From Tolypothrix tenuis PCC 7101 (GTDB lineage: Bacteria > Cyanobacteriota > Cyanobacteriia > Cyanobacteriales > Nostocaceae), in NCBI RefSeq assembly GCF_002368295.1, contig NZ_AP018248.1:6809979-6873978 (forward strand): a stretch of DNA of 64,000 bases. The letters are read 5' to 3'. Positions 56,886 through 64,000 of the stretch are shown in pieces (positions within the stretch are counted from its first letter, which is position 1; each line of letters starts with the position of its first letter). The notes beneath the pieces are model-generated. The model had not been told where the DNA came from and did not search any database. It saw only the letters and a program-made list of their open reading frames with translations. A program made the translations under genes and the position numbers.

Positions 56886-57086
56886 TGTAGGATGCGTTAG
56901 GCGCTGGTTTCTAATATGATTTATCACGAAAGAACTATCCTAGCGCCTAACGCATCATCCATGCTTACTACAACGCTATTAACCCCTTCAGGTTCGGCAG
57001 TCCACTCGGCGGCATAGCCGCACGTGTGGCTGCACTCACCGCGCAACGCAGTGGCTCCCCCACTTAAGATTTACTTTATAAATGGT
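56886..57086. mobile_element. MITE-like element, copy 2
   Basis: It starts TGTAGGATGCGTTAGGCGC and ends AGATTTACTTTATAAATGGT, like the copy inside the CRISPR array. The first 79 bp match at about 80%, the last 20 bp exactly; the central part differs. It lies between the ethylene-receptor-like gene and the DUF2459 gene, with no transposase. Confidence 0.7.
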
Positions 57087-57115
57087 TCCTAATTCAACTA
57101 AATTAGATTCTTATA

Positions 57116-57829
57116 TTATTCACAACTACTTCTTAAATGCCAAATAATTGCAGATGATAATCCATCCCAAAGCGGAGTATTGACATCAGCTTTTCTCAAA
57201 GCTTCTCCTGTCCAATTATTACAATTTCTGATTATTGAATAACTACCAACTGCATCATAAAAGCCTGCATTATTAGTATGACCATCTCCAATACGAACTA
57301 CTTTACCTTGGGCATCTAACTGAAAGGTGGATTGGATAAATTGGATTAAATTTAGGTAATTATTTTTATCAAGTTTAATGCATTTCACCTTGAGAGATTT
57401 CGGTATTAATTGATAACCTTTAACATAGATTACAGAAGGGGTTGGTAAAAATAAAGCTTTGAAAATTGTAGACAATCTTAAATCTGCCACAGTGACAGTT
57501 GACATATAAAAGTCCCGGTCACCCTACCCAAAACTTAAGTAATTGTAATCATAGAAATTATCTATGCCAATTTTATCGATAGGCAGATACTGATGCCAAT
57601 CAAAAATATCATTTTTAGTAGGTAATATAATATTAGAATGAATACCTGTATTAGAAATACAAATATCCAAATTGCATTTATCTTTTGGCTGAGTTCCCCA
57701 TTTCCTAGGTATGAAGACACCAATTGCTAATAAAGATAAGCTAAATAAACATCCCCTAAACAAATAACGGTGACAACCACATAAAAAACGATGAAAACTT
57801 GAGTTTTTGGTAACTTTCATAACATACAT
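57116..57829 (-). pseudogene. DUF2459 (TIGR02117-type) protein interrupted by one in-frame amber codon
   Basis: One frame of 237 codons plus stop encodes a DUF2459 protein in two pieces (57527-57829 and 57116-57523) separated by a single TAG at 57526-57524, codon 102. Reading through gives LSFG-stop-GDRDFY, while the family has Trp in GWGDRDFY, so TGG has become TAG. Both halves are otherwise intact: the first has a transmembrane anchor (RGCLFSLSLLAIGVFIP), SNTGIHSNIILP and DWHQYLP, the second ADLRLSTIFKALFLPTPSV and GSYSIIRNCNNWTGEALRKAD. Lack of other lesions suggests a recent loss, or readthrough. The family has no known function. The gene diverges from the lipid kinase. Confidence 0.85.
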
Positions 57830-57908
57830 TGCAGGGGGTTACCATGAAATTCACGCAAAATATCTATACGCTGAGAATGCCATACTTCACCTATAAAAGG
57901 TAATACCC

Positions 57909-58793
57909 ATGAGTCCCCGCGCACTGCTGTTAGTCAATCATCACGCTCGCCAAGGACAAAAGCGCTTGAAAGAAGCAATCCAATGTCTCAAGGAATTGGA
58001 CTTGGATTTGATTGAGGAATCCACAGAAAATCCCCAACGGTTAACAGAGATAATTCAACGTTACCAAAATCAAGTTGACTTGGTAATTATTGGCGGTGGT
58101 GATGGCACACTGAATGCGGCAGTAGATGGTTTAGTTGATACTCAGTTGCCCTTAGGTATATTACCTTTGGGAACTGCTAATGATTTAGCCAGGACTTTGG
58201 GCATTCCTAATTCTCTATCAGAAGCCTGTAAAATCATTGCTGCTGGGGAACAGCGACGCATTGACTTAGGGTGGGTGAATGGCAAGCATTTCTTCAACGT
58301 TGCAAGTATGGGACTCAGTGTCAAAATTACTGAACGACTAACCAAAGAAGCCAAACGTCGCTGGGGTGTATTCGCTTACGTAGCTACGGCATTGCAGGTA
58401 ATCTGGGAATCTCGACCATTTAGTGCAGAAATCCGCATGAATGGAGAATCTATTAGCGTGCGAACAGTGCAGATTGCAGTGGGTAATGGTCGTTACTATG
58501 GCGGTGGTATGGCAGTAGTTCACGATGCCACAATTGACGATCAAAGGCTGGATCTCTACAGCTTAGAAATTAAAAATTGGTGGCAAATTATACTGTTGCT
58601 GCCATCCATGCGGCAAGGAAAACACATAAAATGGCGAGAAGTGCGTGCTTACCAGGGTCAAGAAATGGAAGTATATACCCGAAAACCACGACCTATTAAT
58701 ACTGATGGGGAAATCACTACATATACTCCTGCCCATTTCCATGTTATCCCTAAAGCTGTCAGTGTTTTTGTCCCTCCAACACCACAAAGTTAA
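57909..58793 (+). CDS. YegS/BmrU-type lipid kinase (diacylglycerol kinase family)
   Basis: A 294-residue DAGK-catalytic-domain protein. The nucleotide-binding motif is IIGGGDGTLNAAVDGL and a second block is LPLGTANDLARTLGIP; the C-terminal beta-sandwich includes VAVGNGRYYGGG-like (IAVGNGRYYGGGMAV) and DGE near the end (INTDGEI). These enzymes phosphorylate lipids such as diacylglycerol or phosphatidylglycerol at the membrane. Length and motifs are normal. It is divergent from the DUF2459 pseudogene and followed by exoD, 147 bp downstream. Confidence 0.94.
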   Translation: MSPRALLLVNHHARQGQKRLKEAIQCLKELDLDLIEESTENPQRLTEIIQRYQNQVDLVIIGGGDGTLNAAVDGLVDTQLPLGILPLGTANDLARTLGIPNSLSEACKIIAAGEQRRIDLGWVNGKHFFNVASMGLSVKITERLTKEAKRRWGVFAYVATALQVIWESRPFSAEIRMNGESISVRTVQIAVGNGRYYGGGMAVVHDATIDDQRLDLYSLEIKNWWQIILLLPSMRQGKHIKWREVRAYQGQEMEVYTRKPRPINTDGEITTYTPAHFHVIPKAVSVFVPPTPQS

Positions 58794-58940
58794 TTTATGA
58801 ATGTTAAATTAATCACAAGTAATATATTTTGGAGCGGTTAATATTATGTGCAATTAAAGAAAATTTAATTTTTTACGGAATTACTTGTAGAGCTATTGTA
58901 TACATATATTAAATAATTTACTGAGATAAAGCTGGGGATT

Positions 58941-59573
58941 GTGGAAACTCGCATAGACTCAAGCCAAAAGCATTTAAGATTTTCTCAAGAAATTAAATCA
59001 TTGTTGCAACACTTAGCTGAACAACCGCTCACTCTAGGAGATATTTTGGCAGAAACTTCAGAGAGAGGCTTTAGCTTAGTAATTGCATTATTAGTGTTGC
59101 CATTTTTGTTTCCGATGCCACCGGGTTTAACAGGGCCATTTGGTGCTGCTTGCTTGTTATTATCAATGCAGATGGTTTTAGGCAGGCGATCGCCTTGGTT
59201 ACCCAAAAAAATGGCTAACTACAAATTTCCTCGCCGCTTTGCCCATGTTTTGTTACATAATCTGCGCCAAATCACCAGAATAGTAGAGAAAATTGCTCGT
59301 CCTCGGTTAGCAAAAATTGCCAATAGTTCTTGGGCTTGGCGGTTTAATGGGTTTTGCATTTCGTGGCTAACACTATTACTAATCTCGCCCATTCCCTTCA
59401 CTAATCCCATCCCTACTATCGGAATTTTACTGTTAGCAGTTGCCACAATCGAATCCGATGGTTTATTGATGTGTATTAGCTACGTAATTACTATATTGAT
59501 TACAGGAATCTTTGCATTTATTGGTTATGGTTTATGGTTAGCTCCGAGTTTGCTACCTGCTATTTTTAGGTAA
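58941..59573 (+). CDS. exoD: ExoD-like exopolysaccharide synthesis protein
   Basis: A 210-residue membrane protein of the ExoD family. The N-terminal TLGDILAETSERGFSLVIAL and FPMPPGLTGPFG blocks are typical, followed by the hydrophobic helices LTLLLISPIPF, GILLLAVATIESDGLLM and ITILITGIFAFIGYGLW. In Rhizobium ExoD affects exopolysaccharide and alkaline tolerance; the mechanism is not known. The start is a GTG at 58941 with GGGGA just upstream; no suitable ATG exists before the conserved part. Confidence 0.9.
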   Translation: METRIDSSQKHLRFSQEIKSLLQHLAEQPLTLGDILAETSERGFSLVIALLVLPFLFPMPPGLTGPFGAACLLLSMQMVLGRRSPWLPKKMANYKFPRRFAHVLLHNLRQITRIVEKIARPRLAKIANSSWAWRFNGFCISWLTLLLISPIPFTNPIPTIGILLLAVATIESDGLLMCISYVITILITGIFAFIGYGLWLAPSLLPAIFR

Positions 59574-59797
59574 ATTTTAGGAGTGAGAATATTAGGAAAG
59601 AGATAATCCGTGTTACACTTCGTTAACGCACCATACGCATTAATGATTGATTTTTGATTTCCTTTGATGCGGAACTAAGTTGAAGCGCAACGCGTCTAGT
59701 TTAATCTGATACCATTTTTATCAAAGCTGCTGAGTTGATAATTTACTATCAGTCAGCAGTTAAATTGCTTTACTATACAGGGTTTTAATTTTTTTAA

Positions 59798-62008
59798 ATG
59801 TGTCCAGTTGGGGTTCGTACTAGTCACTCAACTCATGCTTTAGAAACTGGGGTAGCAAAACTTTGGCTATTACTAGTGGGAGTCAACCAATACGAGGATG
59901 AGCAAATACCTGGTTTGCATTACTCGGCGTTGGATTGTCAGGGGTTAGGAGAAGCATTAAACGCCGCAACACAGGGATTTCCGCAAAAAGAGGTGATGAT
60001 TTATCACGATTTTGGGGAACAGCAACCCAAGTTAGAAAATATTCGCGCCAGCCTCAAACAAATTGCAGCGGCTAGTAAACCGATTGACACAGTTATATTT
60101 TATTTCTCTGGGCATGGGATGCTTGACTCTTTGAGTCAGCAGGTGGTGCTATGTCTCCAAGATACTCAAAAAGAACAATTAACTGACACGGGTTTAAAGT
60201 TGCAGGAATTGTTGCAACTGTTAGAGAATTGTTCTGCTCAACAGCAACTACTCATATTAGATGCTTGTCATAGTGGAGGAATGACGCTGTTGGGTGCAAG
60301 AGGTGAAACAGATCCCCAACTCAACCCGACACTAGAGTTAGTGGAAGTTTTGCGAAAACGAGCTGCCCAAAGAAAAGGATTTTATGCTTTATTATCTTGC
60401 GATCGCGGCCAGCAATCTTGGGAATTTCCGCAATTAGGGCATGGTGTATTCACATACTATTTAATTCAAGGGTTAAGGGGAGAAGCTGCTGACTCTGTTG
60501 GTGTCATCGAAGCCGATGGACTTTATCGCTATGTTTACCACCAAACACTGACATATATAGATAAAGCTAATCAGCAGTTGCGAGTCATCAATCAGCTAAA
60601 AAAAGGACGGGGAGACAATTCCATCCATTCTGAATATCCTTCACAAACACCTAAGCGGATTGTAGAAGGAGTAGGAGAAGTAATTTTAGGACTGAAACCT
60701 CAGCAAATACCATCTTCCCAACATCCGCGACAAGCATTAATAGTAGAAGGACTCCCCAAAAGTAAAAATTCCTTAGATTTGAGTAAAATACTAAGTACGG
60801 CGGGCAGCTTTGAAGTAAATTATTGGACTGTGCGAGGCAAAAATTCCCAGTTGGATGTCCGCAAGGCGATTCAAAAGTGTTTACTATCACCATCTTTTGC
60901 GGAAACGACTACGCCAGAAGCAGCCACAACAGTATTTTTATATCTGCGTGGGCAAATTCGCGAGACAGAGCCAGGAGAAGCGAGATTAGTACTGTCCGAA
61001 GATATTTTTATTGAGCGTTCATGGTTAAGAAAACAGCTACGTCGATGTAGATCGCAACAAATCATTATTTTAGACTGTCCAGAACAACAGGGATTAGGGA
61101 CAGTCTCAGTCCGTGATTGGGTAGAAGAACTGCAAATTGGATTAGATGCAGGACAGTGTTTAATTACGGCTGCTGTACCAGCTAATGACAGTGAAGTATT
61201 TGCTCAGACCCTGGTAGAAACTCTCAATCAAGGAATGCAGCCAACAGGACTCACCGCCGCAGCTTGGATTACACAATTGCAAGTGCAGTTAGCACAAACC
61301 GATATTCAATTATATTTTTGGTTATCTGGCTCTCAAGGAATTATAGAAATATTACCTGGAAAAACTTTATTTTCTGTAGAAAATTTACATACCAAACCAG
61401 AAAATACTGACAATTCCAAACCTGATGATTTGAGTTCAGCATTAGGAATTGACTACACTTATCTGCGCGATTTACTTAAAAATAAAAGGTGGTTAGAGGC
61501 GGATAAAGAAACTACAAAACTTATACTGAAAGCATCCGGAAGAAAAAAACAAAACTTTCTTGAAATTGAGGATGTAATAAATTTTTCTTGTAAAGACCTT
61601 TATACAATTGATAATCTGTGGGTAAATTATAGTTATGGGCACTTTGGCTTTAGTGTTCAACAACGTATCTGGCAAAGTATTAAAGATACTTCTGCAACTG
61701 ATCCGCTGTTGGCTTTGATGATTGGTAATGCCAAAGTTGCTGCTTCCGAAACCTGCATTGATTTTGCTAATCGTGTTGGTTGGCGTTTGAAAGACTCATG
61801 GGTTGATTATGAAAATCTAGTCTGGCAAGGAGATGCACCTATAGGACATTTACCCTATTTCGGTTTTTTAGAACAGGTTTGGCGTGTCAGGCTGTTAGGT
61901 GTGTGGGAATGGCATAGTGCGATCGCAACAGCTTCATGGTGGGAATTATGCGTGGCTTTGTTTTCACGTCTTGAAAGTTGTCAAGTTGATGATTCAGAGA
62001 CAGCGTAA
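59798..62008 (+). CDS. caspase-like (C14) peptidase fused to a degenerate caspase-like domain and a GUN4 domain
   Basis: A 736-residue protein. The N-terminal orthocaspase/C14 domain (about 20-260) has the His106/Cys157 dyad in FYFSGHGM and LILDACHSGG and starts WLLLVGVNQYEDE. A second region (about 310-515) follows the same order but reads LYLRGQ where SGHG is expected and IILDCPEQQG where DACHSGG is expected, so it looks like a dead caspase-like domain. The C-terminus (about 550-725) is a GUN4 domain: DYTYLRDLLKNKRWLEADKE, NLWVNYSYGHFGFSVQQRIW and FANRVGWRLKDSW. GUN4 binds porphyrins and activates Mg-chelatase. The fusion may link tetrapyrrole sensing to proteolysis. The start is uncertain because no ribosome site precedes ATG 59798. 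Confidence 0.9.
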   Translation: MCPVGVRTSHSTHALETGVAKLWLLLVGVNQYEDEQIPGLHYSALDCQGLGEALNAATQGFPQKEVMIYHDFGEQQPKLENIRASLKQIAAASKPIDTVIFYFSGHGMLDSLSQQVVLCLQDTQKEQLTDTGLKLQELLQLLENCSAQQQLLILDACHSGGMTLLGARGETDPQLNPTLELVEVLRKRAAQRKGFYALLSCDRGQQSWEFPQLGHGVFTYYLIQGLRGEAADSVGVIEADGLYRYVYHQTLTYIDKANQQLRVINQLKKGRGDNSIHSEYPSQTPKRIVEGVGEVILGLKPQQIPSSQHPRQALIVEGLPKSKNSLDLSKILSTAGSFEVNYWTVRGKNSQLDVRKAIQKCLLSPSFAETTTPEAATTVFLYLRGQIRETEPGEARLVLSEDIFIERSWLRKQLRRCRSQQIIILDCPEQQGLGTVSVRDWVEELQIGLDAGQCLITAAVPANDSEVFAQTLVETLNQGMQPTGLTAAAWITQLQVQLAQTDIQLYFWLSGSQGIIEILPGKTLFSVENLHTKPENTDNSKPDDLSSALGIDYTYLRDLLKNKRWLEADKETTKLILKASGRKKQNFLEIEDVINFSCKDLYTIDNLWVNYSYGHFGFSVQQRIWQSIKDTSATDPLLALMIGNAKVAASETCIDFANRVGWRLKDSWVDYENLVWQGDAPIGHLPYFGFLEQVWRVRLLGVWEWHSAIATASWWELCVALFSRLESCQVDDSETA

Positions 62009-62334
62009 TTAAGAACCAATATTGCTGAGTTAAAAATTTTCAGATCCGAACTTAGTTTAGGGAAAAGGTTAAAGGTTTTCCCCTATTTCCTCTTGCTTTT
62101 TTGTCCTGAAATCACAAGTATCTCGATTGAAAATGTTGCAATAACGCATATATGTACAGATCAATATGGTGGTAAAAAAAATAGATGGACATTCAGCATT
62201 TTCCCGAAATTCCCCCATAGAGTGCTGTATCCCCATAAAGAATAAAAACTGGGTTTTCTCCTTTTTAAAAAAGTTAATTTTCACAATCGTAGTCACAAGT
62301 CAACAATTCTACCTTCATCACTTGAGGCAGGATA
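62009..62334. other. intergenic region upstream of the sugar transferase
   Basis: AT-rich DNA with no convincing gene; a frame of about 60 codons shows no recognisable feature. The promoter of the sugar transferase should be here. Confidence 0.4.
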
Positions 62335-63012
62335 ATGCAGCAAACAAAATTACATGAAATTCTTCCAGATACCTCTTTTTTGTCTTGGAAATTAGAGCCT
62401 AATCCCCATGCTTCAGTAACATCTAAATTCAAACGCTGTTTAGACATTGTAGGTAGCTTGGTAGGGCTGTTGATTCTAGCTATCTTGTTTGTGCCAATTG
62501 CGATCGCAATTAAAATCGATAGTTCTGGCCCAATTTTCTTTGCTCAAGAACGGTATGGATTGCAAGGAAAACCATTTCTTCTTTATAAATTCCGCTCAAT
62601 GGTTACTGATGCAGAAGAATTAAAGGCTTTAGTAAGTAATGAGGCGAATGGACTAATATTTAAAAATAAAAATGATTTCCGAGTTACTAAAGTAGGTCGA
62701 TTTTTAAGAAGCAGTAGTTTGGATGAACTACCGCAATTTTGGAATGTGTTACGCAATGAAATGAGCTTAGTAGGTACAAGGCCACCTACAGGTGATGAAG
62801 TAAGTAAATATACAAAAAGACATTGGCGGCGTTTAGATGTCAAACCTGGTTTAACCGGTGAATGGCAAGTTAACGGACGTTCTCAGGTAACTAATTTTGA
62901 GAAAATAGTTGACTTAGATTTACAGTATCAAGCCAGATGGAGTCCAATGTATGATTTGCTGTTAATTGTCAAAACATTTTACGTACTATTTGCGAGAATT
63001 GGAGCGTTTTAA
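62335..63012 (+). CDS. polyprenyl-phosphate sugar-1-phosphate transferase (bacterial sugar transferase family)
   Basis: A 225-residue monotopic membrane enzyme that transfers a sugar phosphate from a UDP-sugar to undecaprenyl phosphate, starting exopolysaccharide or heterocyst-envelope polysaccharide assembly. It has KRCLDIVGSLVGLLILA with the membrane hairpin, GPIFFAQERYG, LYKFRSM, LRSSSLDELPQFWNVL and VGTRPPTGDEV, then KPGLTGEWQVNGRS, all standard for the family. It is the short form with a single catalytic domain. It lies near a glycosyltransferase (63240-64000, other strand) and ExoD, suggesting a polysaccharide region that may continue beyond the window. Confidence 0.95.
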   Translation: MQQTKLHEILPDTSFLSWKLEPNPHASVTSKFKRCLDIVGSLVGLLILAILFVPIAIAIKIDSSGPIFFAQERYGLQGKPFLLYKFRSMVTDAEELKALVSNEANGLIFKNKNDFRVTKVGRFLRSSSLDELPQFWNVLRNEMSLVGTRPPTGDEVSKYTKRHWRRLDVKPGLTGEWQVNGRSQVTNFEKIVDLDLQYQARWSPMYDLLLIVKTFYVLFARIGAF

Positions 63013-63056
63013 AAAATTTCTCATTAGGGATTTATCCCCGTATAAATTTAATTGTA

Positions 63057-63089
63057 AGAGACCCAAGTTCCTCAAGAACTTGGGTCTCT
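63057..63089 (+). terminator. terminator after the sugar transferase
   Basis: AGAGACCCAAGTTC and GAACTTGGGTCTCT are exact complements around a CTCAA loop, followed by AATTTT. The stem is strong, 14 bp. It can also serve the converging glycosyltransferase. Confidence 0.85.
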
Positions 63090-63140
63090 AATTTTGATGA
63101 TTTTAGTTGCATCATTCATAACCCTGTTTTCTCATTTTCT

Positions 63141-63170
63141 GTAGGGGTTTAGCAATGCTAAACCCTCTAC
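63141..63170. repeat. short palindromic repeat (GGGTTTAGCA)
   Basis: GGGGTTTAGCA and its near complement TGCTAAACCC form a hairpin flanked by GTAG/CTAC. It belongs to the GTAGGGG-type dispersed palindromes seen elsewhere in the window. Confidence 0.6.
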
Positions 63171-63239
63171 CCATGTATTTGTATAATTATCTGTTAGCTG
63201 ATTGTAGATAATTGGGAGAAATCTAATAGGATAAAATTG

Positions 63240-64000
63240 CTATTTGCTAACTAAAAGTTCTTGGCTAATGCTCAGATTAAACACTCTGTAGTTATCAAGT
63301 AGTTCATAGTATAAACTTAGCGTTTCCTCATGAACTCGGGTAACGCTGAAGCGTTCGAGGTTTTGTTTAGCTTGGGATTTCAATTTTTGTAGTTGTTCCG
63401 AATCTTTGAGCAAATACATTAAAGCATTTGCCAAAGTTTGACTATCTTTTGGTGGTACTAATAAACCAGCTTGTCCCCGATCCAAAGTTTCTGGAATACC
63501 ATCGACATCGCTAGCAATAATTGCACAACCTGCTTCTCGCGCCTCTGTCAGCACTAATCCAAAGGATTCACAGTGAGAAGCGAGGACAAAGATATCAGAG
63601 GACAGCATATAGCGTTGCGGTTCTGACTGGAAACCTTCAAAATGAATGCGATTGCCAAAAGGGGTATTTTGCACCATAGCTTCAAACATAGTGCGATCGG
63701 GGCCATTTCCGACTAAATATAAATGTGCTTGCGGAACTTCTGCGGCAATTTTGACGAAGGCTTCTATTAATTCCACAATCCCTTTACGGGTATACATTCC
63801 AGCTACAGTAGTAATTGCTGGATGGCATAAAAGCATGGGTTGACAATCTTTAATACTACGATTTCGTGGGCTGTTTAATGTACCATTGGCGACGACTCGT
63901 AACTTACTCTTAGATATCCCACGCCGTACCATAGAATCAGCTACAGCATTGCTAACTGCAATCACTCGATCCGCTAATCCCATCAAGATAGCGCTGCGCT
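63240..64000 (-). CDS. glycosyltransferase family 4/GT-B group 1 (partial at the right edge)
   Basis: The C-terminal 253 residues of a GT4-type glycosyltransferase; the frame stays open to the end of the window (RSAIL before MGLADRVIAVSNAV), so the N-terminal domain lies outside. The visible part has AVSNAVADSMVRRGI at the inter-domain junction, the donor domain AGMYTRKGIVELIEAF, YLVGNGPDR, the catalytic EX7E-type region SHCESFGLVLTEAREAGC (both Glu present) and VDGIPETLDRGQAGLLVPPKD. It should transfer a sugar from an NDP-sugar onto a lipid- or polysaccharide-linked acceptor. Together with the nearby sugar transferase it suggests polysaccharide synthesis. Confidence 0.94.
   Translation of the reverse strand, partial: RSAILMGLADRVIAVSNAVADSMVRRGISKSKLRVVANGTLNSPRNRSIKDCQPMLLCHPAITTVAGMYTRKGIVELIEAFVKIAAEVPQAHLYLVGNGPDRTMFEAMVQNTPFGNRIHFEGFQSEPQRYMLSSDIFVLASHCESFGLVLTEAREAGCAIIASDVDGIPETLDRGQAGLLVPPKDSQTLANALMYLLKDSEQLQKLKSQAKQNLERFSVTRVHEETLSLYYELLDNYRVFNLSISQELLVSK

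Overview
The window comes from a filamentous, probably heterocyst-forming cyanobacterium (order Nostocales). The evidence is a complete psbA gene for photosystem II D1, a very high density of the cyanobacterial HIP1 octamer GCGATCGC, a 37-bp CRISPR repeat of the Nostoc type ending in GAAAC, heptanucleotide STRR repeats, a truncated KdpD of the Anabaena type, and many multidomain sensor kinases and Ser/Thr kinases. I cannot name the species.

Layout. 1-0.7 kb: a partial YtxH protein and a small membrane protein. 1.7-5.2 kb: a large hybrid histidine kinase whose C-terminal HPt-like domain lacks the phospho-accepting His. 5.5-8.8 kb: a FUSC membrane protein and Ser/Thr kinase 1. 9.2-10.6 kb: a CRISPR array with no cas genes in view, whose distal end is broken by a MITE-like element. 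10.8-12.0 kb: psbA. 12.1-19.4 kb: Ser/Thr kinases 2 and 3, a relic of another kinase, an exported GMC oxidoreductase and a VanY-type carboxypeptidase. 19.6-25.4 kb: an FHA-ABC exporter and a two-gene ABC importer lacking a binding protein. 25.7-31.2 kb: the kdp high-affinity potassium pump operon (kdpA, kdpB, a KdpF-like gene, kdpC), with an array of 21-bp repeats between kdpA and kdpB. 31.5-36.8 kb: a Uma2 protein, a histidine kinase/NarL regulator pair, tRNA-Val and dxs. 37.2-44.1 kb: a giant haemagglutinin-like secreted protein, an array of fifteen 21-bp repeats carrying ten HIP1 sites, and Ser/Thr kinase 4. 45-52.7 kb: an old yellow enzyme, an aldo/keto reductase, the truncated KdpD, a GH57 glycosidase and an Nfu protein. 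53.1-56.6 kb: a REC-kinase and a hybrid kinase with an ethylene-receptor-type copper-binding membrane domain. 57.1-64 kb: a DUF2459 gene broken by one amber codon, a lipid kinase, ExoD, a caspase/pseudo-caspase/GUN4 fusion, a polyprenyl-phosphate sugar transferase and a partial glycosyltransferase.

Main themes. Signalling dominates: four Ser/Thr kinases share one kinase-linker-TM plan but have different C-terminal domains, one FHA protein could read their phosphothreonines, and there are four histidine kinases. Potassium uptake is split: the pump operon is at 25.7-31.2 kb and the truncated KdpD about 17 kb away. Repeats are unusually abundant and varied: STRR heptads that supply stop codons, two 21-bp in-phase arrays, nested palindromic elements, and a MITE inside the CRISPR array. 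All functional statements come from sequence motifs read by eye; no database search was run.
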